64,000 bases of DNA from Allopusillimonas ginsengisoli (GTDB lineage: Bacteria; Pseudomonadota; Gammaproteobacteria; Burkholderiales; Burkholderiaceae_B), in contig RAPG01000005.1 of the NCBI GenBank assembly GCA_005239165.1, positions 124,001-188,000 on the forward strand. Reading direction: 5' to 3'. This document shows, piece after piece, positions 60,859 through 64,000 of this stretch (its first letter is position 1; the number at the start of each line of letters is the position of its first letter). The notes beneath the pieces were generated by a model. The model did not search any database, had not been told where the DNA came from, and worked only from the letters and a program-made list of their open reading frames with translations. The position numbers and the translations under genes are program-made.

Positions 60859-62313
60859 TTAGCCCAGTTTTTCTTTGAGCAACTGGTTGACCTGCTGTGG
60901 GTTGGCCTTTCCTTTGGCTGCTTTCATGATCTGGCCGACCAGAGAGTTAAACGCCTTCTGCCTGCCTGCCCGGTATTCTTCAACTATGGCAGGGTGCGCA
61001 GCCAGAACCTCATCGATAAGCGTGCCGATAGCGCCTGAGTCGCTAATTTGCTTGAGCCCACGTGCGTCGATGATGGCATCGGCGTTGCCATTGTGTTCGC
61101 CAGCCCACATGGCGGCAAACACTTCACGCCCCATTTTGTTTGAGATGGTGCCATCAATAATGCGCTGGATCAGCCCTGCCAGTGCGGTCGGTGTGACGGG
61201 GCACTGGGCTATGCCAAGCTCTTCGCGATTGAGTGCGGCAGATACCTCGCCCAATACCCAGTTGGCCGCCAGCTTGGCCTGGTCGGCAGGTAGCAGTGCG
61301 GCGGCAGATTCAAAGTAATCAGAGGTGGCGCGGTCGTTGGTGAGCTGGGCTGCATCGTAGGCGGTGAGCCCGAGCTCTGTGGTAAACCGTGCTTGCTTGT
61401 GGGCAGGCAGCTCTGGCATGGCAGCACGAACCCGCTCTATCCATTCTGGCGCAATGATCAGGGGTGGCAGGTCGGGGTCAGGAAAGTAACGATAATCGTG
61501 CGCATCTTCTTTGCTGCGCATACTGCGGGTTTCGTCGCGGTCAGAGTCATACAGCCGGGTTTCCTGGACGACAGTGCCGCCATCTTCGATTAGCTCGGTC
61601 TGGCGTCGCACTTCGTACTGGATGGCCCGCTCCATGAAGCGGAAGGAGTTAAGGTTTTTGATTTCGCAGCGTGTACCGAATTCAGCCTGGCCCTTGGGAC
61701 GCACGGAAACGTTGGCGTCGACGCGAAACGAGCCTTCTTGCATGTTGCCGTCGCAGACGCCCAGCCAGACCACCAGGCTGTGCAGGGCACGCGCAAAGGC
61801 GACCGCCTCGGCGGCCGAGCGCATTTCAGGTTCAGAAACAATTTCTAGCAGCGGTGTGCCGGCCCGGTTAAGGTCAATGCCCGTTGAGGATTCGCCGTGA
61901 GGGCCGGTGAAGTTTTCATGCAGCGACTTGCCGGCGTCTTCTTCGAGGTGGGCTCGCGTAAGGTTTACCGTTTTTTCTTCGCCATCTAGAAAGAACGTGA
62001 TCGAACCGCCCTGCACGACCGGGATCTCAAACTGAGTGATCTGGTAGTTTTTGGGTGAGTCGGGGTAGAAGTAGTTTTTGCGTGCAAAAATTGAGCGTGG
62101 CGCGATATGGGCGCCGACAGCCAGGCCCAGTTGTATAGCCCGCTCGACGACGGTTTTGTTCAGCACAGGCAGGCTTCCGGGCAGTGCCATGTCGACTTCA
62201 TTGGCCTGTGTATTGGGTTCAGCCCCAAAACGTGTGCTGCTGTCTGAAAATATTTTTGACTGAGTGCGAAGCTGTGTGTGCACCTCAAGCCCGATGACGG
62301 TTTCCCATTGCAT
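60859..62313 (-). CDS. gatB: Asp-tRNA(Asn)/Glu-tRNA(Gln) amidotransferase subunit B
   Basis: 484 residues. Starts [13 protein letters not shown] with the family motif, continues [15 protein letters not shown] [53 protein letters not shown] and the C-terminal YqeY-like domain with [11 protein letters not shown] and [15 protein letters not shown]. It activates Glu or Asp on misacylated tRNA so that GatA-released ammonia can make Gln or Asn. It starts at a TAATG overlap with gatA. Confidence 0.96.
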   Translation of the reverse strand: MQWETVIGLEVHTQLRTQSKIFSDSSTRFGAEPNTQANEVDMALPGSLPVLNKTVVERAIQLGLAVGAHIAPRSIFARKNYFYPDSPKNYQITQFEIPVVQGGSITFFLDGEEKTVNLTRAHLEEDAGKSLHENFTGPHGESSTGIDLNRAGTPLLEIVSEPEMRSAAEAVAFARALHSLVVWLGVCDGNMQEGSFRVDANVSVRPKGQAEFGTRCEIKNLNSFRFMERAIQYEVRRQTELIEDGGTVVQETRLYDSDRDETRSMRSKEDAHDYRYFPDPDLPPLIIAPEWIERVRAAMPELPAHKQARFTTELGLTAYDAAQLTNDRATSDYFESAAALLPADQAKLAANWVLGEVSAALNREELGIAQCPVTPTALAGLIQRIIDGTISNKMGREVFAAMWAGEHNGNADAIIDARGLKQISDSGAIGTLIDEVLAAHPAIVEEYRAGRQKAFNSLVGQIMKAAKGKANPQQVNQLLKEKLG

Positions 62314-63839
62314 TATGCGTGTTCCGGTTTGCGTTGATGCCAGTCGGTATGTTGCTGAAACTGGTCGGCCAGTGCCAGAAGCGAGCCTTCGCTAAAGTAG
62401 TTGCCGATAAGCTGTAGCCCTATGGGCAGGTTGCTGCGAGCACCGCCAAAGCCGCAGGGGATGGACATGGCTGGCAGGCCTGCCAGGCTTACGCCCAGGG
62501 TGTAGATGTCAGACAGCCAGTCTGCGACTGGATCATCGCGGTTTTCGCCGATCTGCTTGGCGACGCTGGGCGTAACCGGGCCGATGATGACATCGCAATG
62601 TTGTGAGAACGCCTGCTGGAAATCATTGGCGATGAGGCGGCGTACCCGCTGTGCCTGCAGGTAATAGGCGTCGTAGTAGCCATGAGAAAGCACGTAGGTG
62701 CCCACCATGATGCGGCGCAAGACCTCGGGGCCGAAACCTTCGGTGCGTGACCGGCTGGTCATTTGCTGGATATCGCCATACTCGGCAGCGCGGTGGCCGT
62801 AGCGCACGCCATCGTAACGTGAGAGGTTGCTGGACGCTTCGGCCGGCGCGATGACATAGTAAGTGGGGATGGAAAGCTCGGTGCGGGGCAGGGAGATATC
62901 GACCCGTTGAGCGCCCAGCGCCTCGAACTGGCGCAGTGCTGTTTCGACGGCGGCAGCCACATCGGGTGCCAGACCGGCACCGAAAAATTCTGCCGGCACA
63001 CCTATGCGCAACCCTTTGAGCGGCTGACTGCCCCCTGCCTGCTGCGCTTGCACGGCGGTATCGAATTGAGCACGGATACGACCGGGTTCGTTAGCTTGTT
63101 CGTCGCAGGTTTCGAGGCTGGTGGCGTCGCGTGCGTCAAACCCGCTCATGGGGTCGAGCAGTTCGAGCAGGTCACGTGCGTGGCGGGCAATAGGGCCGGC
63201 CTGATCGAGGCTGGAGCCATAGGCGATCATGCCGTAGCGCGAAACCGTGCCATACGTGGGCTTGATGCCGCTGACACCACACAAGGCAGCAGGTTGTCGC
63301 ACGGAGCCGCCCGTATCGGTGCCTGTTGCGGCCATGATGAGACCGGCCGCCACAGCCGCCGCAGAGCCGCCCGACGAACCGCCTGGTACGGCGTTGGTGT
63401 CCCATGGATTGCGTGCAGGGCCAAAGGCGGAGTTTTCGTTGCCAGAGCCCATGGCGAACTCGTCGCAATTGAGCTTGCCCAGGCAAACCGCGCCGGCGCT
63501 CTGGAGCCGGCTGACGACGGTGGCATCAAACGGGCTGACATATTGACCCAGCATTTTGCTGGAGGCTGTGGTGCGCCAGCCCTGAGTGACGAAGACGTCT
63601 TTGTGGCCAATGGGCACGCCGGCCAGGGTGGGTGCGGTCTGGTCCTGAGCAAGCAGGCGGTCGGCTGCGTCAGCCTGTGCCAGGGTCAGCGCGGGATCAA
63701 TGTGCAGAAAGGCGTTGAGGTCGGCGCGCGCCTGAATGGCGGCGAGTGCGCTGTCGGCCAGTTCGCGGGCGCTGATCTTGCGCGCCCCGAGTGCCTTGCG
63801 CAAAGATGCGATACTGTCGAATTCTTGATGTAGAGACAT
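62313..63839 (-). CDS. gatA: Asp-tRNA(Asn)/Glu-tRNA(Gln) amidotransferase subunit A
   Basis: 508 residues. Amidase-signature enzyme with Lys in [12 protein letters not shown], the cis-Ser in [15 protein letters not shown] and nucleophile Ser in [12 protein letters not shown], followed by [26 protein letters not shown] (split) and [14 protein letters not shown] near the end. It releases ammonia from glutamine for tRNA-bound Glu or Asp. It lies between gatC and gatB with a 12-base gap to gatC and 1-base overlap with gatB. Confidence 0.96.
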   Translation of the reverse strand: MSLHQEFDSIASLRKALGARKISARELADSALAAIQARADLNAFLHIDPALTLAQADAADRLLAQDQTAPTLAGVPIGHKDVFVTQGWRTTASSKMLGQYVSPFDATVVSRLQSAGAVCLGKLNCDEFAMGSGNENSAFGPARNPWDTNAVPGGSSGGSAAAVAAGLIMAATGTDTGGSVRQPAALCGVSGIKPTYGTVSRYGMIAYGSSLDQAGPIARHARDLLELLDPMSGFDARDATSLETCDEQANEPGRIRAQFDTAVQAQQAGGSQPLKGLRIGVPAEFFGAGLAPDVAAAVETALRQFEALGAQRVDISLPRTELSIPTYYVIAPAEASSNLSRYDGVRYGHRAAEYGDIQQMTSRSRTEGFGPEVLRRIMVGTYVLSHGYYDAYYLQAQRVRRLIANDFQQAFSQHCDVIIGPVTPSVAKQIGENRDDPVADWLSDIYTLGVSLAGLPAMSIPCGFGGARSNLPIGLQLIGNYFSEGSLLALADQFQQHTDWHQRKPEHA

Positions 63840-63851
63840 GCTGGGCGACGC

Positions 63852-64000
63852 TTATTCAATAACCGTGGGAACCAGGAACAGGCTTTCATGCCTGGCCGGA
63901 GAGTTGGCCATGAGGGCCTTGCGCTCTTGGAGCGAACTGGCCTGGCCGGCGACATCGGGACGTAGCCGCAGGCTGATGTCTTGATGTGCGGACAGCGGAT
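63852..64000 (-). CDS. gatC: Asp-tRNA(Asn)/Glu-tRNA(Gln) amidotransferase subunit C, C-terminal fragment
   Basis: Only the last 48 codons or so are in the window; the start lies beyond the right edge. The visible end reads RLRPDVAGQASSLQERKALM then ANSPARHESLFLVPTVIE and a TAA at 63852-63854, which is the conserved C-terminus of GatC. GatC holds the GatAB complex together. It is the first gene of gatC-gatA-gatB. Confidence 0.9.
   Translation of the reverse strand, partial: PLSAHQDISLRLRPDVAGQASSLQERKALMANSPARHESLFLVPTVIE

Noticed and set aside
60742..61038. 98-codon plus-strand frame at the end of gatB
   Set aside because: Antisense to conserved GatB sequence and no ribosome site.

Overview
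The window looks like chromosome from a betaproteobacterium of the Burkholderiales, most likely family Alcaligenaceae (relatives of Bordetella, Achromobacter, Pusillimonas). This is an inference from gene content: tripartite tricarboxylate transporters with Bug-type binding proteins, a metX-metW-ampG run, a gatCAB operon and a TctDE-like two-component system. I see no rRNA, tRNA, CRISPR array, insertion sequence or phage gene. Both ends cut genes: a quinone-oxidoreductase-like gene at the left and gatC at the right.

Layout. 1-5.5 kb: a tctC-tctB-tctA uptake operon, divergent from an amidase plus a GntR regulator, with a GntR-type palindrome between them. 5.5-7.3 kb: an orphan HicB-like gene, and a PHA depolymerase-type esterase behind a CopG-like regulator. 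7.6-22.8 kb: a lipoprotein sulfatase, its formylglycine-generating enzyme, a short prepilin peptidase, an inverted gspC, then gspG-H-I-J-K-L-M-N-D-E-F, a full type II secretion system whose secretin carries a lipobox. 23-30.3 kb: a response regulator, a histidine kinase fused to a periplasmic binding-protein domain, and a Fe(3+)-type ABC transporter whose two-domain permease is split at a TGATG. 30.5-33.2 kb: an ECF sigma factor, a FolE homologue, a cupredoxin and an exported TTHB210-like protein. 33.5-35.5 kb: a second TctB-TctA pair without a binding protein, ended by a good terminator.

35.7-44 kb: a META-domain lipoprotein, PdxY, a DUF2520 protein, then a TauT/NitT-type ABC transporter overlapping nnrS and facing a Crp/Fnr regulator. 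A near-perfect FNR/DNR box lies at class II spacing ahead of this operon, pointing to control by oxygen or nitric oxide. 44-50 kb: gshA, a small lipoprotein, a stand-alone LuxR-type helix-turn-helix, then metX-metW-ampG, with an apparent SAM-II riboswitch in the metX leader. 50-58 kb: glutathione transferase, YnfA, BetT, exonuclease III, DODA dioxygenase, DoxX, pyrE, two small unknown genes and an RsuA/RluF-type pseudouridine synthase. 58-64 kb: a large lipoprotein with twin repeats and a glycosidase-like barrel, then gatB-gatA-gatC.

The points most worth following are the kinase/binding-protein fusion beside its own paralogous ABC system, the split permease, the sulfatase-FGE-T2SS block as a possible dedicated export route, the FNR-box ABC-NnrS operon, and the metX riboswitch. 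All functions are read from sequence by eye; no database search was run.
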